Assembly (NCBI GenBank): GCA_003049485.1
Contig: PYST01000002.1
Span: forward strand, 248,001-312,000
Source of the DNA: Ophioceras dolichostomum
Taxonomy: Eukaryota; Ascomycota; Sordariomycetes; Magnaporthales; Ophioceraceae
DNA: 64,000 nt
Direction: 5' to 3'
Below, one piece after another: positions 1 through 10,697 of the stretch. Within the stretch, counting starts at the first letter, position 1, and each line of letters begins with the position of its first letter. Below the pieces are notes generated by a model, which saw only the letters and a program-made list of their open reading frames with translations, ran no database searches and had not been told where the DNA came from. Made by a program: the position numbers and the translations under genes.

Positions 1-1074
1 GCGGCCCCCGACCGGATTGTGCTTCGCCTTCTGGAGTCAGCATCCTGGACAAGATGGCTCATGCTTTGCGAGGACCTTCCCCGTACAACCGGCCTGCTGT
101 GTTACGCGGCGGACCTTGAGCTCTCCTCATGGGTCAGGGCCATCGGAGGCCAACCGAACCTATCTCGTGGGTTGGTACAAGATGCGGTGGTGGAAGTCTT
201 GGGGAGGTCTAATCTAAGGGCAATAAGGACGCTCCTGGAGCATTTCCCGGCGTCTCGGCTCTTCGAACTATGGGGACTATGGGGACTGTTACCAATGCTC
301 CTGATCGTCGTCCGTCGGCAGGACATTGCCGTCGCTTCAGAGCTTCTCCGTCACGGCGCTGACGTAGATGACCGTGGCGGTATCGCGATGGAAACGGCGC
401 TTCACATTGCTTGCGACTCTTCTCCTCCTAGTCATGCTATCGTGGACCTGCTATTGCAGAATGGGGCAGATGTGAACGCCACCGACAGGTACTCACAGAC
501 CCCTCTTTTCCGTTTGTGGGAGACTAAGTGTTCCATCGATGTGAACCACACCTCTGTCCTCCGCCTCCTGATCAAGCACGGGGCAGACGTCCGCGGTGTT
601 GATGAGAACGGGTACACAGCCTTGTATCGTGCCGCGGGATTTGCCAACAAATCTCTGCCATCTATGGCTTTGTGCGAGGCCATTAAGATGCTCCTAGACG
701 CAGGGGCAGCCCCCGATGCCAAACCCAAGTTCGGCGAAATGGCACTGCACATTGCCGCCCGCTCTGGAGACCGGATGGTCGTGGCCGAGCTGGTTCGGGG
801 CGGGGCAGATGTCTACGGGCGCGATGCCCTCGGGTACGTGCCGTTGCACTATGCGGTTGAAGACCACGACGAGGGTATGGTAGAAGAGCTGCTGGGGCAC
901 ATGAGGTGGACTGTCGACGTGCCAAGTAATGGCGGACACACGCCTCTCGATTTTGCCCGCAAGCGTCCGAACTGGAGGGAGTCCACTCGGAGAATCATCA
1001 GAATGCTCGAGGCTCGGCGCGATGGGCCGCCCGAACCACCGCCGACCCCTGACGCGATGGTCGTGGATTCATAG
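1..1074 (+). CDS. Ankyrin-repeat protein, 5'-truncated by the window edge
   Basis: The reading frame is open from base 1 to the stop at 1072-1074, so only the C-terminal part (about 357 residues) is present. There is no ATG near the left edge in this frame, so the true start lies upstream. About six or seven ankyrin repeats follow one another, recognisable by LLxxGADVxxxDxxGxTALHxA cores (for example LLQNGADVNATD and LVRGGADVYGRD). The N-terminal part seen has a helical, non-repeat character, and the tail is proline-rich. Ankyrin repeats mediate protein-protein binding; fungal genomes hold many such proteins, often with F-box, NACHT or heterokaryon-incompatibility domains upstream, so the full architecture cannot be known here. 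No splice site is needed inside the visible part. Function unknown. Confidence 0.8.
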   Translation, partial: AAPDRIVLRLLESASWTRWLMLCEDLPRTTGLLCYAADLELSSWVRAIGGQPNLSRGLVQDAVVEVLGRSNLRAIRTLLEHFPASRLFELWGLWGLLPMLLIVVRRQDIAVASELLRHGADVDDRGGIAMETALHIACDSSPPSHAIVDLLLQNGADVNATDRYSQTPLFRLWETKCSIDVNHTSVLRLLIKHGADVRGVDENGYTALYRAAGFANKSLPSMALCEAIKMLLDAGAAPDAKPKFGEMALHIAARSGDRMVVAELVRGGADVYGRDALGYVPLHYAVEDHDEGMVEELLGHMRWTVDVPSNGGHTPLDFARKRPNWRESTRRIIRMLEARRDGPPEPPPTPDAMVVDS

Positions 1075-1698
1075 TAGGATGTTCACACTGTATCTCTGGC
1101 CACGTCCTTAGCATCAATCTCTTCTTTCTAAATATTTACCTGGGTACTGATACTCATTTTCTCTCTCTGTGGGGGGGTAACTACCCAGGTACCCGCCCTA
1201 CCTGGTACTGATACTCATTTTCTCTCTCTGTGGGGGGGTAACTACCCAGGTACCCGCCCCTAATCGAGGGAGGACTACATATTACTAGATAGAGTGTTGG
1301 AAACGGAGTCACGCCTCGAAACCATTCATCAAAGAAGCCTCCGTAGCTTTTCGTCACCACAGATCGCAGTCCTCTTCTTCACCTTTTTTTTTTCGTGCGC
1401 CCTCCAGAAGACATTTATGAACCCTGAGCCCTGAATGATGCCCTGTACCCGATCATGGACATGCTTAGTCATCTACGAGGGTCCAGCCCACTTTCCGTTC
1501 CCTCGTTCCCTCGAATACCTCCCCTCCTTTTAGCAAGCAAGAATATCGGAGCTTCGATCGATCCACAAAATTCGAGTCACCGTTTCTCCCTCCCTCAAGT
1601 CTCAACGGTCGAAAACGTGCTCTCGTGCTTCCTTAGTCCATTCTGTCCCAGGTCCCTTCTCCCTTCTTTTCTGGCTTACTCGCCGCAGTTCAGTAACG
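1075..1698. other. Intergenic region between the ankyrin gene and the DAHP synthase
   Basis: This holds a 61-bp-period tandem duplication (1143-1259), then AT-richer sequence and a CT-rich stretch from about 1480 to 1690 that is probably the promoter and 5' leader of the DAHP synthase. I see no gene. Confidence 0.6.
1143..1259. repeat. Two-copy tandem repeat, period 61 bp
   Basis: A 56-base segment starting GGTACTGATACTC and ending ACCCGCCC occurs identically at 1143-1198 and 1204-1259. Each copy holds a CT run, a run of seven G and the sequence CCAGGTACC. No terminal inverted repeats or coding potential suggest a transposon. It is probably a recent slippage or unequal-exchange duplication. 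Confidence 0.9.
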
Positions 1699-3020
1699 AT
1701 GTCGGTATGTGATCAAGCTGTTCCCTCAAACTTTGATCCCCAACTCCCCAAGATCAAGTCGCACTTACACAATTCACTGACTGGACACTGATGATGACAC
1801 CACTGAATGCTAGTCCTTCTTTATTGAGAACAAAAATGTTGGCAACAAGGCCGAGAGCGAGGATTGGAGAAGTATGCCAAAACCAGCATTTGCTTTATGT
1901 TAATTGGGTCTAGACAAAAGTGACTGACAGGAGACCGTCCGACTCTATTATACGGAATATAGTCCGTGGCTACAACCCCCTAACCGCCCCCGATGTCCTA
2001 CAACACGAGATCCCCCAGACTGCCAAGTCGAAGCAGACGGTGATGGAGAGCCGCGAGGAGGTTGTCGCAGTCGTCAACGACACAGACCCGAAGAAGCGGC
2101 TCCTCGTGATCGTCGGTCCCTGCTCCATCCACGACCCAGCCGCGGCGCTCGAGTACTGTGACCTGCTGGTCAAGGAGAAGGAGAGGCACAAGGACGAGCT
2201 GCTGATCGTGATGCGCTCGTACCTAGAGAAGCCGCGCACGACTGTCGGCTGGAAGGGCCTCATCAACGACCCGGACATCGACAACAGCTTCCACGTCCAA
2301 AAGGGTCTGCGCATATCACGTCAGCTCTTCGTCGACTTGACCAACCGGGGAATGCCGATCGCGAGCGAAATGCTGGATACGATCTCCCCCCAGTTCCTAG
2401 CCGATCTGCTGTCCGCCGGCGCCGTGGGCGCGCGCACAACGGAGAGCCAGCTGCACCGCGAGCTCGCGAGCGGTCTCAGCTTCCCCGTCGGCTTCAAGAA
2501 CGGCACGGACGGCACCCTCGGCGTGGCCATCGACGCCATCGGGGCGGTGAAGCACCCACACCACTTCCTCTCGGTCACCAAGCCCGGCATCGTGGCCATT
2601 GTGGGCACGGTGGGCAACGACGACTGCTTCGTGATCCTGCGCGGCGGGAAGAAGGGCACCAACTACGACGCGGCCAGCATCGCCGAGGCGAAGGTGCAGC
2701 TCGCGAAGGCCGGCGTGCGCCAGCGGCTCATGGTCGACTGCAGCCACGGCAACTCGCTCAAGGACCACCGCAACCAGCCCAAGGTGGCCGCGTCGCTGGC
2801 GGAGCAGATCTCGGCCGGCGAGACGGCCATCATGGGCGTCATGGTCGAGAGCAACATCGACGAGGGGAACCAGAAGGTGCCTAAGGAGGGCAAGACCGGC
2901 CTCAAGTACGGCGTCAGCATCACGGACGCGTGCATCGGCTGGCAGGACACGGTCTCGGTGCTCGACAGCCTCGCCGCTGCGGTGAAGAAGCGGAGGGAGG
3001 TGCTTGGCGCGAGCAATTAA
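1699..3020 (+). CDS. ARO3: 3-deoxy-7-phosphoheptulonate (DAHP) synthase, ARO3-type
   Basis: Class I DAHP synthase joins phosphoenolpyruvate and erythrose 4-phosphate, the first step of the shikimate pathway, in the cytosol. Exons are 1699-1704 (ATGTCG), 1814-1871 and 1963-3020, giving 373 residues. The first two exons are needed because the long frame has no ATG start; splicing restores the family N-terminus MSSFFIENKNVG..EDWRIRGYNPL. Signature stretches include GPCSIHD, EKPRTTVGWKGLINDPD, EMLDTISPQ, GARTTESQ, the SFPVGFKNGTDG loop and DCSHGN near the metal site. The EDWR segment, GLRISR and HHFLSVTKPG..AIVGT resemble yeast Aro3 (Phe-inhibited) more than Aro4 (Tyr-inhibited). The inhibitor assignment is an inference. 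Length is normal for the family (about 370). Confidence 0.95.
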
Positions 3021-3852
3021 CACTGCTCCTTCCCTTCTTTGAGATTCGATGGACTTTCGGTGGCTGCCGCTCCCCTGTCGATATAACCACTCTCTTTGAG
3101 AGGGACAGCACTGTTTGCATCCCGAAGACTGGTTCAACGAGGGTCGAAGTACGCGCCGGGACCAGTTGCTGCCACCAATCTCCGCGCATATGACAAGGAA
3201 ACTTCCTACCTAGCCGATGGCATCTTCTCTCTGACAAAAAGTCTGCCCTTACGTAAGGGTATAGCGGCATTGCCTTCTTTTTCTCCTCGTATTTCTCCTT
3301 TCTTCTTGCATATATATAGGGGGCGTCTAAAATTGGCACCTTTTGCATTTTGATGGTAGCAGGGCCAGGATAGAGAAAAGAAGGAGCAAAACCCGGTTAT
3401 CAAAAGTCCGTTTCATGGTAGGGGGACTACCCACCTACCTAGAAAGTCATCTAGACGCTGAACTTCGATCTGCTTTGCGAGACAATAGACACACTATTTT
3501 TCTACTTCTTTCCCCCCTGTGCCAAACCTGGTGTAAGTGAGGACGAGCTGGGGAACTTCTCATGATCGAGTAATGATGGATTAAGAGTGCAGGAAGGAAA
3601 ACCGCATCTTGTCTTCTTTTCGGTGCATGTAAGTAAGTACGCTGAGGTAACATTTGTAACACGATGAAGAGACGAATGTAGGTGGCATTGACACACTGGT
3701 GCAGGGCTGTCGGCTCATTGGTTTCACTGGTTAATATGTGAGGCATCCCAGACCAGCGTAATTGCTCGCCCAATCGGCTATTGTTTAGACATAGAATCAA
3801 GAGCCATGTGGAAAACAGAAGTCAGACAGCCTTAATTACAAGAAGGAGCGCC
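3021..3852. other. Convergent intergenic region
   Basis: This lies between the 3' ends of the DAHP synthase (+) and the FMN oxidoreductase (-). It is AT-richer, contains a TATATATA stretch near 3310, and shows no supportable gene. It should hold the two 3' UTRs and polyadenylation sites. Confidence 0.5.
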
Positions 3853-5242
3853 TCAAAGATGGCTCCGAGGTGTCTTCCTCAACATGGCCCTCGTCAGACC
3901 GGCCACGTTCTGCACTCCAGAAAGGCCCATCGACTGATCCAGGTCAGCGAGGAGACTCGCCAGGACATGCTTTGCCCCAGCTCTGCCGGCGATGCCCAGG
4001 CCGTAGATCACAGGCCTGTCGACCGTCCGTTCGTTAGCAAGATGCAACACATGGGTGGAGTGGCAAGGCAAGGCAAACGAGACAGAACAGAGAAGTCCAA
4101 CGTGCTTACCTCCCAACCAGAACAGCCTTCGCCCCCAGACAAAGCGCCTTCATAGCATCCTAGCCAGAGCGGACGCCCGAGTCGAACAGAACCGTCATCT
4201 TGTCCCCGACAGCGTCCACAATCTCCGGCAGCACATCCAGCGACGCCACCGCGCCATCGAGCTGCCTCCCGCCATGATTGCTCACCACAACGCCGTCCAT
4301 CCCGTGCTCAAGCGCCAGCCTCGCATCCTCGACGCTCAGCACCCCCTTCAGCAAGATCGGGTTTCCCTCCCCCCACATTCTCCTCAGCGCCGCAAGGTCC
4401 TCCCACCTGTGCGCATGCCCGCTGAACGCCTCGGCCGTCCACGCCGCCGACGCCGCGAGCGGGTTGTCCTCGGGCCTGTCGCCGTCGAATCTTGCGGCGA
4501 ACTTGCGCCGGAACACGGGATCGCTGAACCCGATCGCGTTGCCGCTCCCCACCGCGAAGGGCAGGAACCCGGCGTCCAGGTCCCGCGGCCGCCACGACAT
4601 CGCGTACGTGTCCAGCGTGACCACCAGGACGTGGCACCCGGCACTGCGCGCCCGCGCGAGGATCGACGCGGTGATCTCGTCGTCGAGCGGCCAGTAGAGC
4701 TGGAACCACAGCCGCGGCGCGGTCGCGCTGGACCCAGCTGTGCCTTCTCCTTCTCCTTCTCCTCCAGCAGCAACAACAGCACCCGCAATATCCTCCACGC
4801 TCGCCGACGCCGCCGTGCTCACCGTAAACGGCACGCCCATCTCCGCACACGCCGCCGCCGTGCCCCTCTCCCCGTCGGCGTGGTACGCCTCCTGCACGCC
4901 CACGGGCGCCATCACCAGCGGCGTCTCGTAGCGCACGCCGAACAGGTCCACCGACATGTCGCGCGGGGCCGCGGGGCGCAGGAAGCGCGGGACCAGCGCC
5001 CAGCGCGAGAAGGCGGCCGCGTTGGCCGCGACGGTGTCCTCGCGCGCCGCGCCGCCGCGCACGTACCCGAAGGCCTCGGGCGTCATGGCCGCGCGGGCCT
5101 GCGCCTCGAGGGCCGAGGAGAGCTCCGTGGTCGTGGGCGGGGCCGAGCCGGCGAGGAGGCGGTTGCGGTAGATGTCGATCTGGTACTCCCAGTAAGGGGC
5201 CCGCTTTTGCTGGGTGGTGGTGTCATCATCTTCGCCTGCCAT
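3853..5242 (-). CDS. FMN-dependent alpha-hydroxy acid dehydrogenase (lactate 2-monooxygenase-like), interrupted by an in-frame TAG
   Basis: Exons are 5242-4110 and 4015-3853 (intron 4016-4109, phase 2), 431 sense codons if the internal stop is read through. The family oxidises 2-hydroxy acids such as L-lactate or glycolate with FMN. Family signatures are PYWEYQIDIYRN at the N-terminus, TPLVMAPVGVQEAYH, WFQLYWP, VVTLDTYAMSWRPRDLDAGF, LKGVLSVEDA and the catalytic SNHGGRQLDG. The frame meets TAG at 4160-4162 directly after FDSGVRSG, the FMN-phosphate loop. The same frame then continues DAMKALCLGAKAVLVGR and, after a good intron, PVIYGLGIAGRAGAKHV, all conserved in the family. A single C-to-A change from TCG, or a GAG/TAG change, would explain it. 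The protein ends RSHL, a PTS1-like tripeptide (SHL), as expected for peroxisomal hydroxyacid oxidases. It could be a recent pseudogene, a sequence error or a readthrough gene. Neighbouring Nup84 is on the same strand. Confidence 0.8.
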
Positions 5243-6080
5243 TGTCCGGGGCTCTCCTTACTGGGCGTCGTCTCTGGTCTGCCAACCTGGTCTGCCAACC
5301 TACCGAGGTACACTCGGAGGACGTAGAGACAAAAGGGCTCTGGCAAAGCAACTCTGTAGAGGTAGGTACCTAGGCAGGGAATCAAATCTAATCTCGGACC
5401 AGGAAACGACTATGGCACCTCCGTCATATTTCATGAGACAGGGAACCACGCCGACTAGATACAGCAGCTTGGACTAGTAGGTCAGTTGGACGTGGATGGT
5501 TAGGTAGGTAGATAGAAGTAGGTGCCAGCTCTCCAACTTGTGATTTCCGACGACGTTTAAGGGCGAGCCTGTTTGAGCGGGGTTCATCCCATCTCCACGT
5601 TGAAATTGGGGTTCAAACGCGCCGAGGTATGTGGTGAATGGGGACGGATGTGGATCGGGACTTACCTACCCCGCTGGTCATCTGGAGTGCGAGGCTGTCC
5701 GGGTACTCTAGAATCTCATGCTGTGACACGGTACATACCTGCGTTGCTTGTGCTGTCGTGCAACTGCAATGAGAAATGCCATGCTGAGATTGAAGCCGAC
5801 GTACATACTACCAGTGAGGTCCTTCCTACCTCGGCCCTATGCGATCATAATTACCTATCTAGGTTACCTAGATGTAGAAAAGACGCCAAACAACCTCGAA
5901 GCAACTCCACGTGTCCTACCACCTGTTCAGTCCTAGGGAAAAAGTAGAGGGGCAAAAAGCATTTGCAAAAGGAAGAAAGGGTATACAGGGCAAGCACATC
6001 GCCAACCCATGCCATGCTCAACTAGAGGGAGAAAGAGATAAAGACAGCGAGCGGACCTCGACCCGGCTGGCTAGGGGGCT
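5243..6080. other. Intergenic region upstream of the oxidoreductase and downstream of NUP84
   Basis: No gene is supported. It contains the motif GGTAGGTACCTAGG near 5361-5375 and further AGGTAGGTAG-like strings around 5500 and 5860, a motif class that recurs in intergenic DNA of this window. It should include the oxidoreductase promoter and the NUP84 3' UTR. Confidence 0.5.
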
Positions 6081-9000
6081 CTAGTTTCTAACCGCCCACA
6101 GCTCCAGCGACCTGCCCGTCTCCCGATACTTCTTGGAGTTGGGCCCCTGACCCCCCTTCTTGGTATCCGTCGTCCAGATGGCCAGCGCCTTGCTGCACGA
6201 CGCGAACGACTCGAGCACCTCCTTCAGACGGCCCACGCGCACCAGCAGATCCGCCACGTCGGAGCCCTCATCCGCGATCAGCGCCGCCAGCTCCATGCAC
6301 TCGAGCAGGAAGTCGCGCGTCGCCGTCGTCCCCGCCGTGTGCAGCGTCGAGGCGTACCCGATGATCATCTCCGGGAGGTACGCGTCGCGTATCAACGCGA
6401 ACTCACCTTGGTCTAATAGGCAGCAAGCAATCGCTCCATGTTAGCAGTGAAATTGGTGGGGGCTTGAGGACGTCAAGTCCCGTGGAACCGGATTTGATGT
6501 GATGGGCATACATTGATGAGGAGTGCGAAGCCAGTTGTTAAGCAAATGCTTCATGATGGCCTTGAGGATCTTGGCATTGTCGCTCAGCGCCTTAGCCACA
6601 TCCCGCTCCCTAGCAGGATCCCCTCTGGAGATCGCAGATTTGTGTCAGCAAGTCTTGTCACGCATCATGGTGGTAGAGAGGTTGGGGAAAGGACGCAAAA
6701 GAACTCACTCTCGCTTTGCTTGTGAGAGCTGGGCTGTCGTCTCTAAGCAGTCTAAGGCCCGAACTGCGCACTCGAGCTCGAAGTAAGGTCTGGCGAGGGT
6801 GGCTAGCTGCGATCGAGTGAGATTCGTGGGACCATGCGCGCCGTCACCCATGCTATCGAGTGCCTCCAACCTTGTGGCGGAGAAGTTGTCCTCCCACCAT
6901 GTGAGGTCTTCCTCGTCCGGGATAGAGAGCCCCGCCTTTGCGATGAGAATTTCGGCGCACGAGACCCTCTCTACTAATGAGCGGGCTGCAATAAGCCTCC
7001 CGTATTCTGTAGATCGCGATAAAATGCACGAGTTAGCACGAGATAACAAATAAGGACGACGGGCAGAGCCCGGGAACCAAGGCCGGCGGAGAAGGAAGAT
7101 ATAGCAGAAGGCGGGTAGGAAGATATAGCAGAAGCCGGGTAGGGAAAGCTGTGCATGGGAGACCGTGTAGGAAGGGGGGGAGGGAGGGATAAAGGATGGA
7201 AACACGTACTCAGGAAATACTTGTAGATCTTGACTCCATAATCTAGAGTTTCTCGGAGGAGACCTCCACCGAGCATCATCCACTCCAACGATCGGATCAG
7301 AAACTCGTCCTCGTCGGCGTGCTCCACAGCGTCAAGGTCCTTCTGACCGTTCCCAAACACGCCAGGGCGGATAATTCGGCCCTGCTGAAGGGTCGGCGGG
7401 CCATCGGACAAGATGTGGAACCTGTCTATCGCAGGGCACTTGGAAGGCCTGTCCTGCACCAGCTCCTCGGCGTCGTTCAGGTACAGCCTGGGCTGGGTGC
7501 GGAGGAACACAGACTCGTTGAGCCCCATCTGCGTCACCAGCCTCAGCAGCCCACCCTGCAGGTCTCGATCACCGACGTGGATCAGGTTCCGGCTCAGACA
7601 TTCGTACTGCGTCTCGGCAGTCATTTTGGAGCAGTACAGGGCCACCATCTCGTCGAGGCCGGCCCGCCGCAGGAAGCCAACGTAGGCCGCTACGACGCCG
7701 TCTTGGGTCTGGCGTCGCCGGATAGTCGTGGATCCGATGGAGGACGGAGTCTGTGTCAACTCATCAAGCGCAGCCACCACGATGAGGATGTGGCAGATGG
7801 TGCGGATCCAGTTGAACTTGGCGTCAAGCGATGCTGGGCTAGAGGAGGTGGTCCTGCCTGGAGATTTACCAGTCATTCCAATGGTCACGTCGTCTGCCAG
7901 AGAGTCCACCTGCTTGTCGAGAAAGTCGAGAAGAGTGCGGCAGAGGATTGAAGAGTGAAGAGCCTTTACAGGCTTTGCCGCCTCGGCAGCGGTGGAGGGC
8001 CGCTTCTCGAGCTTGTCGGCGAGCGTCCTAGCACTCTGGACGCCTCCGACGCTGGGGAAGTCGACAGCCCCTAGACGGTTCAGAGATGCCGCCTGGTCTG
8101 ACGGGATCTTTCGGATCAAGAACTGGTCATACTGCGCCCGGAGCTGGGAGTTGTAGTGGGCGAACACAAAGTCGTCCCACGAGCTGCTGACGGTTTCGAC
8201 CCTCTCCCTGTCGCCCGAAAGAACCGCGTACACTCCACGCTCATAGTCGTCAGCTCCGCCCTCGCGAGCCAGTTTGCCGCACATGCGCCTCCAGAGGATT
8301 ACTTGGAGAGGATCCTCGGACACGGTCGATGGCGCCCTCAGAGAAAGCGGGAGGCCTGAGATGCTGACGGCCCTCCAAGCCTCGGTTCGGTCCTGGCACC
8401 AATCCCTGATCTCGGTGAGACTGCGACCGCGCCGCAATAGCTCGAAGCAGCCGAGCCAGATGGAGCGCTCAAAGTATTCGTCCTGAGGAGCGAGTCGCCG
8501 GCCTTGCCTCGTGACTACATCCGGATCTAATTGGGTGACCAGCCGCGCAGTCTTCAGGTTGGAGTCCGTGGCGTCGGCCGTCTTGGGGTCGACAGTGCCG
8601 GACGCGTGCATGTGTGTCTTGTACATTTTGATGGCGGTTCGTGTGTGAAGCCAGCCGTGCGCGAGGATGTCGCCACGGTCGGCGTTCTGCTGTAGCTCCA
8701 TGACCATGTCGTCCACATCAGGTCTTGAGCTCGCGGCGCTCTGCTGGAGCCATTCCAAGACCGCCTTGTTCTCGCGCGCTCCCGCAACCGACTCCATGAA
8801 GTCGGTCCAGTGCGGGCCGTGGGGCTTCGACCGGTCGGGCTTGGGGCCCTCGCCATACCTTAGCGGGAGGAGGCGCCGTAGAAGATCCCAAGTCTGGGCC
8901 TCCTGCTCCCAGCGCTCGAGTTCCGCCGGCCGCGTTGGAGGGCCGCCCTGTTGCTCGGCGGATTCGTCGATGTCCATATCATCCGAGGGGCCGGTACGCC

Positions 9001-9274
9001 AAGGAGACGACCCAGCCCGCGCTGCCGCCGCAAGGCGCGACCTCTCTCGAAGGGACTGTGCGCGGTCGTTGACATATTTGGAGTAGCTGTCGACTAATTT
9101 GAAGACCTTGGCGAGCTTCTCCGTGGTGGTGCCGCGGGTCAAATCACAATCGTCGAGATACTTGGCGAAGACCTCCACCTCCTCGCCGTGTGGCACTGTC
9201 GACTTCTGGAAGGTGTCTTCCAGCATGGCCATTTCGTCGTCGAGGTCCGAGCCAGCAAACGCCGCTGGCGCCAT
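6081..9274 (-). CDS. NUP84: Nucleoporin Nup84/Nup107, Y-complex subunit
   Basis: Exons are 9274-7210, 7006-6709, 6624-6512 and 6412-6081, giving 935 residues. All junction phases agree (1, 2, 1), and the last intron has a good acceptor at 6413-6414. Nup84 (vertebrate Nup107) is an alpha-helical scaffold subunit of the Nup84/Nup107-160 outer ring of the nuclear pore. Family hallmarks are the acidic N-terminus, helical segments around WDLLRRLLPLRYG, the WRAVSISGLP region with the following WRRMCGKLA helix, and the C-terminal EDEFLIRSLEWMML / YKYFL-KYGRLIAAR / LARPYFELECAVRALD series. The C-terminal exons encode LIRDAYLPEMIIGYASTLH, typical of the Nup107 tail that binds Nup133. Length fits fungal orthologues. 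The start is the first ATG; no signal or membrane segment is present. Confidence 0.93.
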
Positions 9275-10226
9275 CGTCGTAGGATCTTCGCTAGGACTGA
9301 GGTTCGAAGCGACGAAAAGTGAAGCACAACGGTCGCAGAGTGTTTCCTTTTTCTACCTGGCCGAAAGGAGCGGTTCGATGTGTTGCCGAGAGCAATCGTC
9401 AAATATTGTTGTAGGGTGCGATCGAAGGGAGGAAGGTACTGCGCTGGACATAGAGCATCCAAAGGCCGGGCGTCACATTTTCGACGCGAAGTCGTGATAC
9501 GTGCAGCTGCTAGGGAGCTTCGAGTGCCCATCGCTCGCTGACCCACTCGTGCCAAGCAATGGCAGTAGAGTGACTTGCAGGAACCTCATTCCCTAATACA
9601 AGAGCCCGCATACTGAAGCTCAGTAGAAGTACAGCTACTTTGGAAGACACTACTGGAGGGCTCCACCAAGTCTTCTTTAAAAACCCCTCCACCATTTTCT
9701 GCACACAGTAAAATTCTTCTTTCCTTTCTCTCAACAATGTCGCCGGCTTTCATATTAGAGTCTCGGAGCAAGATATATTTTTCTCACTGCTTGCTCAGGT
9801 CCTTCGGGCCTCTTAGCGCGCTCAATGGATGCCTAGATCAAACATCATACTCGCACTCTCCTGCACAGTTGCCTGACGGTAAATCTTGCCATATTCAGGT
9901 GGACATATTCACTTGGACGAGTGATACATTCATTCACCAGCTTCGCGGAAAGCAGACTTTCGCAACCCGACAGCTTAGGCCTCGTTTAGATGTTGCCTTG
10001 ACAGGATGTACCCACTCAGTGAATGATACTGCTCTGGCCAAACGGCGAAGTAGATTCGGATTGTCACTTGATCGAATGTTCTGCTCGTAATGGAGCGTTT
10101 TGAAGAGGCTACGCCCTGATTTGGAACCATTCTGACACAGTGTCTCTTTCTCCCGAGTCGGCGGTTTATAAAGCAAACAAATTGATGATGTGTCAATGTC
10201 GTGTGACTGCAGTCGTTATTGAACCA
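9275..10226. other. Intergenic region between NUP84 and CMC4
   Basis: This holds the NUP84 promoter (right of 9274) and the CMC4 3' flank. Short open frames such as 9737-10090 lack conserved motifs and codon bias, so I call no gene. Confidence 0.5.
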
Positions 10227-10697
10227 TCATGGACCTTCTCGTCTCTGCTTTATTTTAAGCCTCAGAAGGTCCGGCTTAGGACAGCTCACTGTGGACGCCC
10301 CATCGCCATTCCTATCGTAAAAGCTCTGACAGCACTCGTACAGAGCGTCAATAAGACCCTGGCATCTCTCTTCCTTGAAGCCGTTCTTGGCAAGACAGTC
10401 TGCGAGAATGTGCGAGAATATGTGAGCTATCTGGCCCATTGTAAGAGGAATAGGGTCTCTTGATTCCTCCGAGGAAACCTTCCTACCTTGGATCGCACAC
10501 TGGTCGACCAGAAAGGGCAAACGTTAGCCGTCCGTTACTGAGGTGGTACATATGAGGCTCGTTGAGGGACAGAGTATACCGCATGAGAATGGCACGGCGG
10601 CTTTGCGGGGGTATCTTTCCGGGGAGGCTGCAGTGGGCGTTTGCATCAGCATCTGTCTGGTATGACGAAGAGGCGTGCAGAGATCCTCCCTTACCAT
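10227..10697 (-). CDS. CMC4: Cmc4-like twin Cx9C mitochondrial intermembrane-space protein
   Basis: Four coding exons were rebuilt by hand: 10697-10695 (only ATG), 10627-10580, 10499-10487 (13 nt) and 10399-10227, giving 78 residues. The predicted protein begins MPPRKDTPAKPPC and has Cys at 13, 18, 23, 34, 44, 45 and 61. C13-x9-C23 and C34-x9-C44 form the twin Cx9C CHCH fold, and CAIQDC, ALYECCQSFY and CPKPDLLRLKIKQR match the yeast Cmc4 pattern. Cx9C proteins are imported and oxidised by Mia40/Erv1 in the intermembrane space; Cmc4's exact role is unclear. Introns have GTAAGG, GTATAC and GTAGGA donors, and a GCTAAC branch point precedes the second acceptor. The weakest part is the one-codon first exon; the rest is well supported by phase and homology. 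SMT3 starts divergently 1.4 kb away. Confidence 0.85.

Noticed and set aside
4055..5326. 423-codon open frame on + strand opposite the FMN oxidoreductase
   Set aside because: It is antisense to a strongly conserved gene, very rich in Arg and Pro, and follows from the GC-rich codon pattern of the other strand.
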